Shown here: piece after piece, positions 26,577 through 36,649 of the stretch | Layout of the letters: each line of letters starts with the position of its first letter | Numbering within the stretch: position 1 is the stretch's first letter | Assembly: GCF_002812485.1 (NCBI RefSeq) | Contig: NZ_CP025003.1 | Span: 2,604,001 to 2,668,000, forward strand | Source: Dickeya fangzhongdai | Lineage (GTDB): Bacteria; Pseudomonadota; Gammaproteobacteria; Enterobacterales; Enterobacteriaceae | Direction: 5' to 3' | Length of the DNA: 64,000 nucleotides | The notes under the pieces: model-generated | What the model was told of the DNA's origin: nothing | The model's input: only the letters and a program-made list of their open reading frames with translations | Databases searched by the model: none | Made by a program: the position numbers and the translations under genes

Positions 26577-27094
26577 ACCAGTAACCTAACGGCACACCTG
26601 CATAACCCATTCAGATCGTGTGGAACGAACGCGGTTGAACAGACCTGTACCGTTTTTTATTTTTTGCGCCAAAACGCTGCCGCGATATCGGCTGCTGTGT
26701 ATTTCCGTCGGGGTCGACGGCGAGGAAAAAGCTGGAAGGGAGAGGCAAAGAAGAATGACAGCGGGAACCGCCAACGTCCTGTTACGCAGACCACATCCAT
26801 GCAGTAATAATCGGCGACATATTAATTCGTCATCTTTTCAAAAACAATACAAAAATTTACAAAAAAATTTCAATTAATATGCCGAAAAGGAATAACCCAA
26901 CAAACTGATATTAATCATATTTTTTCAATTCCGCTTCTTTTTTCCATCTCCGGGAATAAACTGATGGATTATTTATTCATGAAAAAGTAAGCGAGTGAGA
27001 ACCAGACGGAAGTTTGAATGACAACCGGATAACGGGGGCGTGTTGTTTCCACCCATTATGTTTCACGGTTTTTTAACAGGGTTTACTGATAAGC
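26577..27094. other. intergenic region upstream of cdiA
   Basis: About 520 bp that becomes AT-rich from about 26820 and presumably contains the cdiA promoter. No cdiB/tpsB gene is present here. A small plus-strand frame (26620-26877) is unconvincing. Confidence 0.5.
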
Positions 27095-27119
27095 CTAACC
27101 GCCCCAATGGGGCGGTTAG
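27095..27119. terminator. hairpin downstream of dadA
   Basis: A perfect 11-bp stem CTAACCGCCCC / GGGGCGGTTAG, 20 nt past the dadA stop. No strong T-run follows on either strand, so terminator strength is uncertain. Confidence 0.55.
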
Positions 27120-27139
27120 CTAACGATCGGAATTACAGA

Positions 27140-28390
27140 CTAGGCATAACGGGAGAAGGAGAGATCGTCGTATTCAATTGCCGGCGTGTTGCCGGAAATG
27201 ATATCGGCCAGCAATTGACCGGAACCGCATCCCATGGTCCAGCCCAATGTACCGTGCCCGGTGTTCAGATAAAGATTGTGTAACGGCGAGCGCCCGACCA
27301 GCGGCGTGCCATCCGGCGTCATTGGCCGTAATCCGGTCCAGAACGTCGCCTGCTCCACCGGTCCGCAGTCCGGGTACAGATCGCGCACCACCATCTCCAG
27401 CGTTTCACGGCGTTTCTGATTCAACGAAAGATCAAATCCGGCGATTTCCGCCATCCCGCCGACACGGATGCGCTGGTCAAAGCGGGTAATAGCGATCTTA
27501 TAGGTTTCATCCAGTACGGTGGAAACCGGCGCCCCCGCCTCGCTGGACAGCGGGATGGTCAGCGAATAGCCCTTCAACGGATAGACCGGGATGTCGAACC
27601 ATTTTTCCAGCAGACCGCGGGAATAAGAGCCGCACGCCATGACATACGCGTCAGCCGTGATCTTTTCGCCGTTGCAATACACCGCGCTGACCCGCTGACC
27701 GTCTACGTCGAGATGCTGCACCACGCTGTCGAAACGGAACGTGACGCCCGCCGCCGCCGCCATCGTCGCCAGTTGCCGGGTAAACAGCTGGCAATCACCG
27801 GTTTCATCGTGCGGCAGGCGCAACCCGCCGGACAGTTTATGACGCACGCCAGCCAGCGCCGGTTCGACCGTGGCCAGTTGATCGGCCTCCAGCAGTTCAT
27901 AAGGTACGCCGGCTTCTTTCAGCACCGCGATATCACGGTAAGCGTTTTCATACTGCTGCGGGGTACGAAACAGTTGTAACGTGCCGCCCTGACGCCCTTC
28001 ATAGGCAATACCGGTTTTGGCGCGCAGCGCCTGCAGGCAATCGCGGCTGTATTCAGCCAGTCTGACCATGCGGGCTTTATTGACGCGATAATGCGCGCTG
28101 TCGCAATTCAGCAGCATCTGCCACATCCAGCGCAGTTGCGTGGCGGTAAAGTCCGGGCGAATCGCCAGTGGCGCATGCCGCTGAAACAACCACTTAACCG
28201 CCTTGAGCGGAATACCCGGCGCGGCCCAGGGCGCAGAATAGCCCGGGGAAATCTGACCGGCGTTGGCGGCGCTGGTTTCCAGCGCGGGTTCAGCCTGCCG
28301 GTCAATAACGGTGACGTCATGTCCTGATTGCGCCAGATACCAGGCTGTGCTGACGCCGATAACACCACTCCCTAAAACAACCACCTTCAT
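27140..28390 (-). CDS. dadA: D-amino acid dehydrogenase small subunit
   Basis: 416 residues from ATG 28390 ([20 protein letters not shown]); six upstream codons are discarded. FAD-binding GxGxxG motif at residues 8-13 and DAO-type oxidoreductase fold throughout. The C-terminal [15 protein letters not shown] and [16 protein letters not shown] motifs are typical of DadA. It oxidises D-alanine and other D-amino acids to 2-oxo acids at the inner membrane and feeds the respiratory chain. In E. coli the alanine racemase gene dadX follows directly; here a hairpin and then the cdiA locus follow, so dadX is absent from this site. Divergent from ycgB, as in E. coli. Confidence 0.95.
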   Translation of the reverse strand: MKVVVLGSGVIGVSTAWYLAQSGHDVTVIDRQAEPALETSAANAGQISPGYSAPWAAPGIPLKAVKWLFQRHAPLAIRPDFTATQLRWMWQMLLNCDSAHYRVNKARMVRLAEYSRDCLQALRAKTGIAYEGRQGGTLQLFRTPQQYENAYRDIAVLKEAGVPYELLEADQLATVEPALAGVRHKLSGGLRLPHDETGDCQLFTRQLATMAAAAGVTFRFDSVVQHLDVDGQRVSAVYCNGEKITADAYVMACGSYSRGLLEKWFDIPVYPLKGYSLTIPLSSEAGAPVSTVLDETYKIAITRFDQRIRVGGMAEIAGFDLSLNQKRRETLEMVVRDLYPDCGPVEQATFWTGLRPMTPDGTPLVGRSPLHNLYLNTGHGTLGWTMGCGSGQLLADIISGNTPAIEYDDLSFSRYA

Positions 28391-28723
28391 TATTACCGTT
28401 CTCCCCACTGCCTCCGCTAATCCCGCGGAATATGCTGCTTAACGCCGTAAACACCAAAATAAAAGTCTACTTTAACATTTGGCCGTTAATTGTCATCTGT
28501 TGCAGATATAGCTTTTATTTATTATGAGAGAGTGAACACGGCAACGTAGGATAAACATTGGCGACGTGCAGCCAATCAGGCGTAGCGCTGGCAGCATGCC
28601 ATCCGTTTTTTCACCCGAAGGCTTCATCCAAGCTACCGATTTCACATCACTTTTCCCAAAGTAAGCTACGATTAAATATGCCGGCGCAATGAGGTGGCGG
28701 CAGTTATAGTGAGGGGTGCGCTG

Positions 28724-30259
28724 ATGGTTATATCGACTGATGAGCGGGTAACGAGCCCACAACGTCTGAGTGACGGACCTGACTGGACATTCGATTTGCT
28801 GCAGGTCTATCTGCATGAAATTGACCGGGTAGCCAAACTATACCGTCTGGATACCTATCCCCACCAAATCGAGGTGATCACCTCCGAGCAGATGATGGAC
28901 GCCTATTCCAGCATCGGGATGCCCATCAACTATGCCCACTGGTCGTTCGGCAAGAAATTCATCGAAACCGAGCAACGTTACAAGCACGGTCAGCAGGGGC
29001 TGGCCTACGAAATCGTCATCAACTCCAATCCCTGCATCGCCTACCTGATGGAAGAGAACACCATGCCGATGCAGGCGCTGGTGATGGCTCATGCCTGTTA
29101 CGGCCACAACTCGTTTTTCAAGGGCAACTACCTGTTTCGCAGTTGGACTGACGCCAGCTCAATCGTCGATTATCTGCTGTTTGCCCGTCAGTACATCGCC
29201 CAATGCGAAGAGCGCCACGGCGTTGACGAGGTGGAGAAGTTGCTCGACTCCTGCCATGCCTTGATGAATTACGGCGTGGATCGCTACAAACGACCGCAGA
29301 AAATCTCGCTGGAAGAGGAAAAACTGCGTCAAAAAAGCCGCGAAGCCTATCTGCAAAGCCAGGTAAACGAACTCTGGCGTACGCTTCCCCGCCGCGAGCA
29401 AGAAACATCGCCGGAAAAAGCCCGTCGTTTCCCGAATGAGCCGCAGGAAAACCTGCTCTATTTCATGGAGAAAAATGCCCCGTTGCTGGAACCCTGGCAG
29501 CGCGAAATCCTGCGTATCGTGCGTAAGATCAGCCAGTATTTTTACCCGCAAAAACAGACGCAGGTGATGAATGAAGGCTGGGCCACGTTCTGGCACTACA
29601 GCATCCTCAATCATCTGTATGACGAGGGCAAACTGTCCGACCGCTTTATGCTGGAGTTTCTCCACAGCCACACCAACGTGGTCTACCAGCCGCCGTACAA
29701 CAGCCCTTACTATAGTGGCATCAACCCGTATGCGCTCGGCTTCGCCATGTTTCAGGACATCAAGCGTATCTGTCAGGAGCCGACGGAAGAAGACCGTTAC
29801 TGGTTCCCGGACATCGCGGGCAAAGACTGGCTGGATACCCTGCACTTCGCGATGCAGAACTTTAAGGATGAGAGTTTCATCAGCCAGTTCCTCTCGCCCA
29901 AAGTGATGCGCGACTTCCGTCTGTTTACCGTACTGGATGACGACCGCAATAATTATCTGGAGATCGCCGCCATCCACGATGAAAAAGGCTACCGGAAGAT
30001 CCGTCAGGAACTGTCTTCCCAGTACAACCTGAGCAACATCGAACCCAATATTCAGGTCTGGAACGTGGATTTACGCGGCAATCGCTCGCTGACCTTGCGT
30101 TATGTGCCGCAGAATCGCGCACCGCTGGACAAAAGCAGCCATGAGGTGATGAAACATGTGTACCGTTTATGGGGATTTGAGGTAACGCTGGAGCAAATGA
30201 ATGAGGACGGCAGTGTCGAACTGATTGATCGCTGCCCGCCACGCAACGCCGCCCTGTGA
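28724..30259 (+). CDS. ycgB: SpoVR family protein YcgB
   Basis: 511 residues from ATG 28724 (GAGGGG upstream). Very close to E. coli YcgB along its whole length: RLSDGPDWTFDLL at the start, YPHQIEVITSEQMMDAY, HWSFGKKF, FLHSHTNVV and LRYVPQNRAPLD. The family is named after Bacillus SpoVR, which is involved in spore cortex formation. In enterobacteria it is linked to stationary phase and to the YeaG/YeaH kinase group, with biochemical function unknown. Divergent from dadA, convergent with fadR; a strong terminator follows. Confidence 0.95.
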   Translation: MVISTDERVTSPQRLSDGPDWTFDLLQVYLHEIDRVAKLYRLDTYPHQIEVITSEQMMDAYSSIGMPINYAHWSFGKKFIETEQRYKHGQQGLAYEIVINSNPCIAYLMEENTMPMQALVMAHACYGHNSFFKGNYLFRSWTDASSIVDYLLFARQYIAQCEERHGVDEVEKLLDSCHALMNYGVDRYKRPQKISLEEEKLRQKSREAYLQSQVNELWRTLPRREQETSPEKARRFPNEPQENLLYFMEKNAPLLEPWQREILRIVRKISQYFYPQKQTQVMNEGWATFWHYSILNHLYDEGKLSDRFMLEFLHSHTNVVYQPPYNSPYYSGINPYALGFAMFQDIKRICQEPTEEDRYWFPDIAGKDWLDTLHFAMQNFKDESFISQFLSPKVMRDFRLFTVLDDDRNNYLEIAAIHDEKGYRKIRQELSSQYNLSNIEPNIQVWNVDLRGNRSLTLRYVPQNRAPLDKSSHEVMKHVYRLWGFEVTLEQMNEDGSVELIDRCPPRNAAL

Positions 30260-30285
30260 CGCCCTGGCGGATCGCCAGCAACAAA

Positions 30286-30346
30286 AACGGGTAGCTGAGA
30301 TGGCTACCCGTTTTTTATAACCCGGTTTTTCATAAACCGGGCTTTT
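30286..30346. terminator. double terminator between convergent ycgB and fadR
   Basis: First hairpin AACGGGTAGC / GGCTACCCGTT followed by TTTT on plus (30286-30316). Second hairpin CCCGGTTT / AAACCGGG followed by CTTTTT (about 30321-30346). Together they insulate both directions. Confidence 0.85.
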
Positions 30347-30352
30347 TATCAG

Positions 30353-31072
30353 CTAACCGCGGCCTTCGGCCAGATCACGTGGGATGGTGTTCTGCATGCT
30401 GTGCCACAGCGCCCCGCTCTCTTTGCCGTATTGGCGGATCACGTCAGGAACCTGCTCATACAGCCCGTCACGGCTCAACGACTCCAGACGGCGATAGAAC
30501 GCCAGTGCGGTTTTGCGAGCTTCCGTATTGGAGAAATAGTAGCGTCCAACGCGGATATACAGCCCTTTCAACCCGTTGATAATCAGGCCGTAAATCGGGT
30601 TGCCGGAGGCGAACGCCAATCCGCGGAACACGTTGTAATCCAGTTCGGCGTAAGCATCCGATGTGTCCTTAACTGATTCAGTCAGCTTAAGTATTTCGAC
30701 CGATTTAGCCGGGTGCAGACGAATCGCGGTGCGAATGAAAATCCCGGCGATATTGGTGCGCACCGCCAGTAGGTTGTCAATCAATTGAGGAACGCTGTCG
30801 TGATCCAGCCGGGCCAGCGTTTCAAGAATATTCAGCCCTGAAGTTTCCCAAAAGTTGTTGATTTTGGTCGGTTTACCGTGCTGAATCGTTAGCCACCCAT
30901 CACGGGACAGGCGCTGTAGCACCTCGCGCAACGTAGTGCGCGTGACCCCGATCAACTCGGACAACTCCCGTTCCGCAGGCAGAATGGATCCCGGGGGAAA
31001 ACGATTATTCCATATACTTTCAATAATGTACTCTTCCGCGAATCCCGCCGGACTTTGCGCCTTTATAACCAT
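30353..31072 (-). CDS. fadR: fatty acid metabolism regulator FadR (GntR family)
   Basis: 239 residues. N-terminal winged helix with [25 protein letters not shown] (about residues 34-58) and a C-terminal acyl-CoA-binding helical domain ([22 protein letters not shown] and [17 protein letters not shown] regions). As in E. coli, it should repress fad beta-oxidation genes, including fadD in this window, and activate fabA/fabB, with release by long-chain acyl-CoA. Length is standard. The neighbouring nhaB of E. coli is missing. Confidence 0.96.
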   Translation of the reverse strand: MVIKAQSPAGFAEEYIIESIWNNRFPPGSILPAERELSELIGVTRTTLREVLQRLSRDGWLTIQHGKPTKINNFWETSGLNILETLARLDHDSVPQLIDNLLAVRTNIAGIFIRTAIRLHPAKSVEILKLTESVKDTSDAYAELDYNVFRGLAFASGNPIYGLIINGLKGLYIRVGRYYFSNTEARKTALAFYRRLESLSRDGLYEQVPDVIRQYGKESGALWHSMQNTIPRDLAEGRG

Positions 31073-32102
31073 AAGTTTATATTCCGTAGCGATGTTTACT
31101 AGTGAAAGTCAACATCATCATACCAAACGAACCCTACATCACATAGCATAGCAGGACCTGAAAATCTTAATTCGATATAAAAACTGTGACTAAAGACAAT
31201 TCCTGCCAGACAAACGCGAATATGCCCCGCTTTACGGTAATTTTCTTTAAACACACATCGATTGTTAAATTAAATTAACGTTAAAGAAGAAAGCCAACGG
31301 TGCGGGATCCGCCACTTCAACCGCATTCTTCTGAAAAACGTTCCTGGCAACATTCCGAACGGGTACAAGCCAGCCATTCTATTATTTCTAATTATCAATC
31401 ACCTGCTGTTCTTTCGGTTAACGCATTTGCCGTCGGCCGGTCGTCGGGTTTATTTTCATTCTGGGCATGCCCTGAAATACGGCCTGTCGTAACCCGGCGG
31501 ATCTGCTGGCGCCGGAGGCTATTTTCACTGGCTTGATCAATCCAGATCAAGTATGGCATGACGTTGCCAATAATATAAAAGTTTTGTCATTGCCGGTTTC
31601 CAATGATAACGGGAATTGCGTTTATCAAACAGCTATTGCTGCTTGTACTTACCGCAGGCTGCTGGATATCCGCACCACCCCAAGCGGGTGCCGATTTTTG
31701 GGCGCGCGGGGTTTTATTTTCACTTTTTCCGATGCCCTGCCGCCGTATCGATCATTTCTCCATGCCCTATTTAGCTTTTCCGCTATTTATCATCGTGTTG
31801 TGCTCTCATAAGATGATGCGGACACTTCATTGATCAATACCGTCATGCACCAGCATAAATCGTGTATAGTAAGGGGCGGATTTCGCCATGAAACTGGCGA
31901 TCCCTCATAGAAAGCGTTAAAAACAGCAGAGTATTTGTTGGCACAGCAGAATCTCCTCAGGCACTGATGCAGATTCCGAGCGGTACAGGCGTCACTGGCG
32001 CCGCCGCAAGAAACGTCAGTTCATCCGGATCAGAGATTCAATGAGGGCAGCGAGCACGGTTATCACTGCCCATACTATCGTTTTTAGCATGGAATATTTT
32101 TT
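31073..32102. other. 1-kb fadR-dsbB intergenic region with no recognised gene
   Basis: In E. coli the Na+/H+ antiporter gene nhaB lies between these genes; nothing like it is readable here in any frame. Two plus-strand frames (31300-31536, 31603-31833) lack ribosome sites. The second encodes a hydrophobic N-terminus (KQLLLLVLTAGCW) that superficially resembles a signal peptide. The region should hold the divergent promoters of fadR and dsbB. Confidence 0.55.
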
Positions 32103-32633
32103 ATGTTGCGATTTTTGAACCGTTGCTCCCGCGGTCGGGGCGCCTGGCTTTTGATGGCGTTCACGGCACTGGCTTTTGAACTGATTGCCCTCTACTTCCA
32201 GTACGTGATGATGCTTAAGCCCTGCGTACTGTGCATCTATCAGCGCGCCGCGCTCTACGGCGTGATGGCCGCCGGTCTGGTGGGCGCCGTTGCCCCCGGT
32301 ACGCTGCTGCGCTATCCGGCAATCGGGTTATGGATTTACAGTGCCTGGGAAGGACTGTCGCTGGCCATCAAACACACCAATATTCAGTTGCACCCGTCGC
32401 CGTTCGTCACCTGCGACTTTTTTGTCAGTTTCCCGTCCTGGCTGCCGCTGGACAAATGGCTGCCGGCGATTTTCACCGCCACCGGCGACTGCGCCGAGCG
32501 CCAGTGGAGTTTCCTGAGTCTGGAAATGCCGCAGTGGATGATCGTGATTTTCGGCGCCTACCTGCTGGTCGCCGTACTGGTGCTGATCGCCCAACCTTTC
32601 CGCCCCAAACGCCGCGACCTGTTCGGTCGGTAA
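32103..32633 (+). CDS. dsbB: disulfide bond formation protein DsbB
   Basis: 176 residues with four transmembrane helices. The catalytic pairs are at the expected positions: CVLC (Cys41-Cys44) in the first periplasmic loop and Cys104/Cys130 in the second loop ([15 protein letters not shown]). It reoxidises periplasmic DsbA and passes electrons to quinones in the inner membrane. In soft-rot bacteria disulfide formation is needed for secreted pectate lyases and cellulases. Starts at ATG 32103 with a poor ribosome site in an AT-rich leader. Followed by a terminator. Confidence 0.96.
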   Translation: MLRFLNRCSRGRGAWLLMAFTALAFELIALYFQYVMMLKPCVLCIYQRAALYGVMAAGLVGAVAPGTLLRYPAIGLWIYSAWEGLSLAIKHTNIQLHPSPFVTCDFFVSFPSWLPLDKWLPAIFTATGDCAERQWSFLSLEMPQWMIVIFGAYLLVAVLVLIAQPFRPKRRDLFGR

Positions 32634-32643
32634 AAGCGTCCTG

Positions 32644-32675
32644 AACCGGGTCAGGCTATCGCCGGCCCGGTTTTA
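32644..32675 (+). terminator. terminator of dsbB
   Basis: AACCGGG / CCCGGTT stem with an inner hairpin, followed by TTTA. Confidence 0.7.
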
Positions 32676-32749
32676 GCTGTTATCCTCCCCCGTCAAAAGC
32701 AGCAGAGTCGAGCAAATCAGCCGTCGCCAGAGCGGCGATAAACAACGAA

Positions 32750-33196
32750 TTATCTGGCCCACTCCGGCTTGTTCAGGATGTGGTCCTGCCAATCCATCAC
32801 ATCACTTTCACGCACAGCGATGTTGCGCACCGAGATCCTTTGCTGATGCATCGCCGCTTTCGAGCCAGACAGCAACGGATGCCACGGTTGCAGGCCTTTC
32901 CCTTCGTGTATCAACCGGTAAGCGCAGGTTTCGGGCAACCAGTCGAACGACAACAGGTTTTCCCGCGTCAGCTTGATGCAATCCGGCTCGTATTCAAACC
33001 GGCGCGCATAGTTACGGCATTGACAGCTTTTAATATTCAGCTGATTACAGGCCACATTGGTGAAATAGAGTTCGTCCGTGTCCTCATCGATCAGCTTGTG
33101 CAAACAGCAACGCCCGCAGCCGTCACAAAGCGCTTCCCACTCGTCGTCCGACATTTGCTCCAGGGTTTGGGTTTCCCAAAAGGGTTTTTGAGTCAT
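32750..33196 (-). CDS. ycgN: UPF0260 family cysteine-rich protein YcgN
   Basis: 148 residues, with cysteine clusters CDGCGRCC (about residues 24-31), then [13 protein letters not shown] and PDC and TCAYR further on. This is the zinc/iron-chelating pattern of the UPF0153/UPF0260 group. It corresponds to E. coli YcgN over its full length. Metal binding follows from the family; no reaction is known. Located upstream of dsbB in convergent orientation and downstream of ycgM in the same direction. Confidence 0.93.
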   Translation of the reverse strand: MTQKPFWETQTLEQMSDDEWEALCDGCGRCCLHKLIDEDTDELYFTNVACNQLNIKSCQCRNYARRFEYEPDCIKLTRENLLSFDWLPETCAYRLIHEGKGLQPWHPLLSGSKAAMHQQRISVRNIAVRESDVMDWQDHILNKPEWAR

Positions 33197-33228
33197 AACT
33201 GCAATTCCGATGATGATAAACAGGGCGT

Positions 33229-33278
33229 CTGACTGTGTATTGTATCTGACTGTGTATTGTATCTGACTGTGTATTGTA
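33229..33278. repeat. tandem repeat, three copies of a 17-bp unit
   Basis: CTGACTGTGTATTGTAT repeated at 33229, 33246 and 33263 (the last lacks one base). It lies 33 nt upstream of the ycgN start, between ycgM and ycgN. Confidence 0.95.
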
Positions 33279-33334
33279 AAGGGGGATGCGGCGGGATACC
33301 ACCCGCGGCAACGCCGCGAGCGGTGACAGAATAC

Positions 33335-33991
33335 TCAGATAACGTGGGTTGTCAGCGTGCGCTCGTTGAGCGTGATGGTTAATGCATCGCCCGGCTGCAG
33401 CGGCCCCACCCCTTGCGGCGTACCGGTCAGGATGATGTCGCCGGCGCGCAGGGTGAAAAAGCGGCTCATGTAAGCGATCAGCGGCAGAATCGGCGTGATC
33501 ATGTCACGCGTATTCCCCTGCTGACGCACTTCGCCATTGATGCTAATGCCCAGTTCCGCCTGCTGCGGATCGCCAAATTCCGCCACCGGGATAAACCCGG
33601 ATACCGGACAGGAACCATCGAACCCTTTGGCTTTTTCCCACGGTTGCCCGGCTTTCTTGAACCCGGCCTGCAAATCACGCAGCGTCAGATCCAGCGCCAC
33701 GCCGTAACCGGCAATCGCTCTGGCAACCCGTTCTTCATTAGCCTGTTTGAGCGGCGTGCCGATCAACACCGCCAGTTCAACCTCGTGGTGTACCGAACCC
33801 AGCTCTTTAGGAATCGCCACCGGCTGACGCAAATCGCACAACGCGGTTTCTGGCTTGATGAACAGAACCGGTTCCGCCGATTTGGCGCTGCCCATTTCAC
33901 GAATGTGCTCGGAATAGTTGCTGCCGACGCATACCACTTTGTTAACCGGAAAATCCAGTAATGCGCCCTGCCAGTCTCTGTGTTGATACAT
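33335..33991 (-). CDS. ycgM: fumarylacetoacetate hydrolase-family protein YcgM (acylpyruvate hydrolase / oxaloacetate tautomerase type)
   Basis: 218 residues of the FAH fold: KVVCVGSNYSEHIREMG at the N-terminus, PETALC, then the metal-binding VHHEVELAVLIG (about 68-79) and GYGVALDLTLRD with a conserved Asp, ending ILTGTPQGVGPLQPGD. E. coli YcgM and human FAHD1 have the same motifs and act on acylpyruvates and oxaloacetate. Cytosolic. A preferred substrate cannot be decided from sequence. Confidence 0.94.
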   Translation of the reverse strand: MYQHRDWQGALLDFPVNKVVCVGSNYSEHIREMGSAKSAEPVLFIKPETALCDLRQPVAIPKELGSVHHEVELAVLIGTPLKQANEERVARAIAGYGVALDLTLRDLQAGFKKAGQPWEKAKGFDGSCPVSGFIPVAEFGDPQQAELGISINGEVRQQGNTRDMITPILPLIAYMSRFFTLRAGDIILTGTPQGVGPLQPGDALTITLNERTLTTHVI

Positions 33992-34366
33992 GTACCCTCT
34001 CCTGACCTTCTGTTAGCGGATGGCGCCAGCCTGTCATGACAGACTCGGCTTGCCCATCATACCGGCATCGCTATCAAAAAAGTAAGCGCGATTGATGAAC
34101 AACGGTATCCGAAATTTATCATAACCCCCGTGCTACCTTTTGCGACCGCTATCAATACGCCGGCCGAAGAAAGGAATTACGCGGGGTGGATGAAAATTCG
34201 TTTATTTAATCGCTGCGACGAATATACCTGTATATAAATCAGTATTGGGAAAATAGCATGAACAGGATTAAACCATTGCCCGGTTTATTTCTGACACCCC
34301 TGTATTAAAAAACAGCGGCCAATTCCCGTCGCGGCAGCGAACATTATCTGAAAAATAATTCGGGTA
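33992..34366. other. intergenic region between ycgM and ycgL
   Basis: About 375 bp, mostly AT-rich, probably including the ycgM promoter. No open frame, repeat or hairpin that I can name. Confidence 0.5.
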
Positions 34367-34639
34367 TTATTTTTTTACACTTGCCTGCAGTTCATCCAAT
34401 AGATTTTCCGGCGGCGGCGGCAGTTGCAGATAAAAACCCTGTTCAATAAGCATCTGTTTTACTTTATCAATATCCGCTGACGCCAGTTTTTTCCTGCCAT
34501 CAAGCGGTAATAACATCACCAGATGCGGCAGGCCGAAACTTTTCATCAGTTCGTCAGGCACGCGGGAAAAATCGTCTTTTTTTTCGACATAGAGATATGT
34601 TTGATCGCGTTTGGAACTTCTGTAGATCACACAATACAT
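34367..34639 (-). CDS. ycgL: YcgL domain protein
   Basis: 90 residues: [19 protein letters not shown] at the start, [15 protein letters not shown], and a C-terminal [16 protein letters not shown]. All are typical of the small YcgL family with a compact alpha/beta fold, common in gamma-proteobacteria. Function unknown. Divergent from minC, the same placement as in E. coli. Confidence 0.94.
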   Translation of the reverse strand: MYCVIYRSSKRDQTYLYVEKKDDFSRVPDELMKSFGLPHLVMLLPLDGRKKLASADIDKVKQMLIEQGFYLQLPPPPENLLDELQASVKK

Positions 34640-34775
34640 GTTTTTTACTCTGAACTAGGGGAATGGTGTCTTGCCTGTATTTTCATGTGACTATAACATG
34701 CTTGAAGCGCTCTGGAATATCATGCCTTAAATGCTACTCTGGGGATTTAAAGATGCTGAAACTGAGTCAGGACAG

Positions 34776-35459
34776 ATGTCACAAACGCCAATTGAGTTGA
34801 AAGGCAGCAACTTTACCTTATCCGTTGTTCATCTGCATGATGCGCAGCCCGATATTATTCACCAGGCCCTGCAGGAAAAAATCGAACAGGCGCCGGCGTT
34901 TCTTAAAAACGCGCCGGTAGTCGTCAATGTCTCGGCGCTGCCCGTTGACGCTGACTGGATTAAGCTCCAGCAGGCGATTACCGCCGCCGGTCTGCGGGTC
35001 GTGGGGGTAAGCGGGTGCGATGATGAGCAACTCAGGCTATCTATCGCCAAAGCGGGGCTCCCGCTGTTGCGCGAAGGCAAGGAACGCCGGGCGACTCAAC
35101 CGCCGGCGCCGGTCGCCGTGCCGGTTAAAACCCGGGTGGTCAATACCCCCGTTCGTTCCGGACAGCAAATTTACGCCCGCGACTGTGACCTTATCGTTAC
35201 CAGCCATGTTAGCGCCGGTGCCGAGGTCATTGCCGATGGCAATATCCATATTTACGGCATGATGCGCGGCCGTGCGCTGGCGGGGGTTTCTGGCGATGTC
35301 AGCAGCCAGATCTTCTGCACCCATCTGGCCGCCGAGTTGGTGTCGATCGCCGGGCGTTACTGGCTCAGCGATCAGATACCGGAAAACTATTTCGGGAAGG
35401 CGGCGCGCCTGAAACTCAGTCCGCCCGACCATGTTCTGACCATACAACCTCTAGACTAG
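34776..35459 (+). CDS. minC: septum site-determining protein MinC
   Basis: 227 residues from ATG 34776 ([18 protein letters not shown]); an upstream in-frame extension of 15 codons is not conserved. The N-terminal FtsZ-inhibiting domain (about 1-105) is joined by a Pro/Arg-rich linker to the C-terminal beta-helix dimer and MinD-binding domain, with [23 protein letters not shown]. MinC blocks FtsZ ring formation at the cell poles. First gene of minCDE. Confidence 0.97.
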   Translation: MSQTPIELKGSNFTLSVVHLHDAQPDIIHQALQEKIEQAPAFLKNAPVVVNVSALPVDADWIKLQQAITAAGLRVVGVSGCDDEQLRLSIAKAGLPLLREGKERRATQPPAPVAVPVKTRVVNTPVRSGQQIYARDCDLIVTSHVSAGAEVIADGNIHIYGMMRGRALAGVSGDVSSQIFCTHLAAELVSIAGRYWLSDQIPENYFGKAARLKLSPPDHVLTIQPLD

Positions 35460-35479
35460 GCCCTTGAAAGGAATTATTT

Positions 35480-36292
35480 ATGGCACGCATCATTGTTGTT
35501 ACTTCAGGTAAAGGGGGCGTTGGCAAGACCACTTCAAGCGCGGCCATTGCTACCGGTTTAGCCCAAAAAGGTAAGAAGACGGTTGTCATCGATTTTGACA
35601 TCGGTCTGCGTAACCTCGACCTGATCATGGGATGTGAGCGCCGGGTCGTGTATGACTTTGTGAATGTCATCCAGAACGACGCCACCCTGAATCAGGCGCT
35701 GATAAAAGATAAGCGTACCGAAAATCTGTATATCCTGCCGGCGTCGCAGACCCGCGATAAAGAAGCCCTGACCCGTGAAGGCGTGGACAAGGTACTCAAG
35801 GATCTGGCTGACATGGAGTTCGACTTCATTATCTGCGATTCCCCCGCCGGTATTGAAACCGGTGCGTTGATGGCGCTTTACTTCGCGGATGAAGCCATCA
35901 TCACCACCAACCCGGAAGTGTCGTCAGTACGCGACTCCGACCGAATCCTGGGGATTTTGTCCTCCAAGTCGCGCCGTGCCGAACAGGGCCAGGAGCCGAT
36001 CAAAGAGCATTTACTGCTCACCCGTTACAACCCGGGCCGCGTCAGCCGCGGCGACATGCTGAGCATGGAGGACGTGCTGGAAATTCTGCGCATTCCTCTG
36101 GTCGGCGTGATCCCGGAAGATCAGTCGGTGCTGCGTGCGTCCAACCAGGGCGAGCCGGTCATTCTGGACAAAGACGCCGATGCGGGCAAAGCCTATGAGG
36201 ACACCGTGGATCGTCTGTTGGGAGAAGAACGGCCTTACCGTTTTATCGAGGAAGAGAAGAAAAGCTTCCTGAAACGACTCTTTGGGGGGTAA
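35480..36292 (+). CDS. minD: septum site-determining ATPase MinD
   Basis: 270 residues. Deviant Walker A GKGGVGKTT (about residues 10-18), switch motif DSPAGIETGAL, and a C-terminal amphipathic membrane-targeting helix KKSFLKRLFGG. AAAGGA ribosome site 8 nt upstream, 20 nt after minC. The membrane-bound ATP form recruits MinC and is released by MinE, giving pole-to-pole oscillation. Confidence 0.98.
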   Translation: MARIIVVTSGKGGVGKTTSSAAIATGLAQKGKKTVVIDFDIGLRNLDLIMGCERRVVYDFVNVIQNDATLNQALIKDKRTENLYILPASQTRDKEALTREGVDKVLKDLADMEFDFIICDSPAGIETGALMALYFADEAIITTNPEVSSVRDSDRILGILSSKSRRAEQGQEPIKEHLLLTRYNPGRVSRGDMLSMEDVLEILRIPLVGVIPEDQSVLRASNQGEPVILDKDADAGKAYEDTVDRLLGEERPYRFIEEEKKSFLKRLFGG

Positions 36293-36295
36293 ATC

Positions 36296-36577
36296 ATGGC
36301 GTTACTCGATTTCTTTTTGTCCCGCAAAAAAACGACAGCCAATATCGCCAAGGAACGGCTACAGATTATTGTCGCGGAGCGACGCCGTGGGGACAGTGAA
36401 CCGCATTACCTGCCGCAGTTGAAGCGCGATATTCTGGAAGTCATCTGCAAATACGTGCAGATTGACCCGGAAATGGTGACGGTGCAGTTGGAACAGAAAG
36501 GCGACGACATTTCCGTGCTGGAACTGAACGTCACCTTGCCGGAAGCCGACGAGCCCACGACGCCCGCCGATAAGTAA
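36296..36577 (+). CDS. minE: cell division topological specificity factor MinE
   Basis: 93 residues, slightly longer than the 88 of E. coli. [12 protein letters not shown] membrane-binding N-terminus, an [14 protein letters not shown]inD-activating helix, and a C-terminal dimerisation domain. Only 3 nt separate it from minD, whose end supplies a GGGGGG ribosome site. The C-terminal extension [12 protein letters not shown] is polar and probably flexible. Confidence 0.97.
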   Translation: MALLDFFLSRKKTTANIAKERLQIIVAERRRGDSEPHYLPQLKRDILEVICKYVQIDPEMVTVQLEQKGDDISVLELNVTLPEADEPTTPADK

Positions 36578-36583
36578 TCACCG

Positions 36584-36640
36584 TTTCCCCTGCTCCAGCA
36601 GGAAACGGTTGCGGCCGCCGCCCTTGTCTGCAAGGGCGGC
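36584..36640. terminator. hairpins between convergent minE and rnd
   Basis: ACCGTTTCC / GGAAACGGT (36584-36610) followed by GCCGCCCTTG / CAAGGGCGGC (36617-36640). T-runs are lacking, so termination may be rho-aided. Confidence 0.5.
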
Positions 36641-36649
36641 ATGTCGATA

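Noticed and set aside
31603..31833. Hydrophobic 76-codon frame that looks like a lipoprotein precursor.
   Set aside because: No ribosome site, lipobox not canonical, and the remainder has no protein-like pattern.
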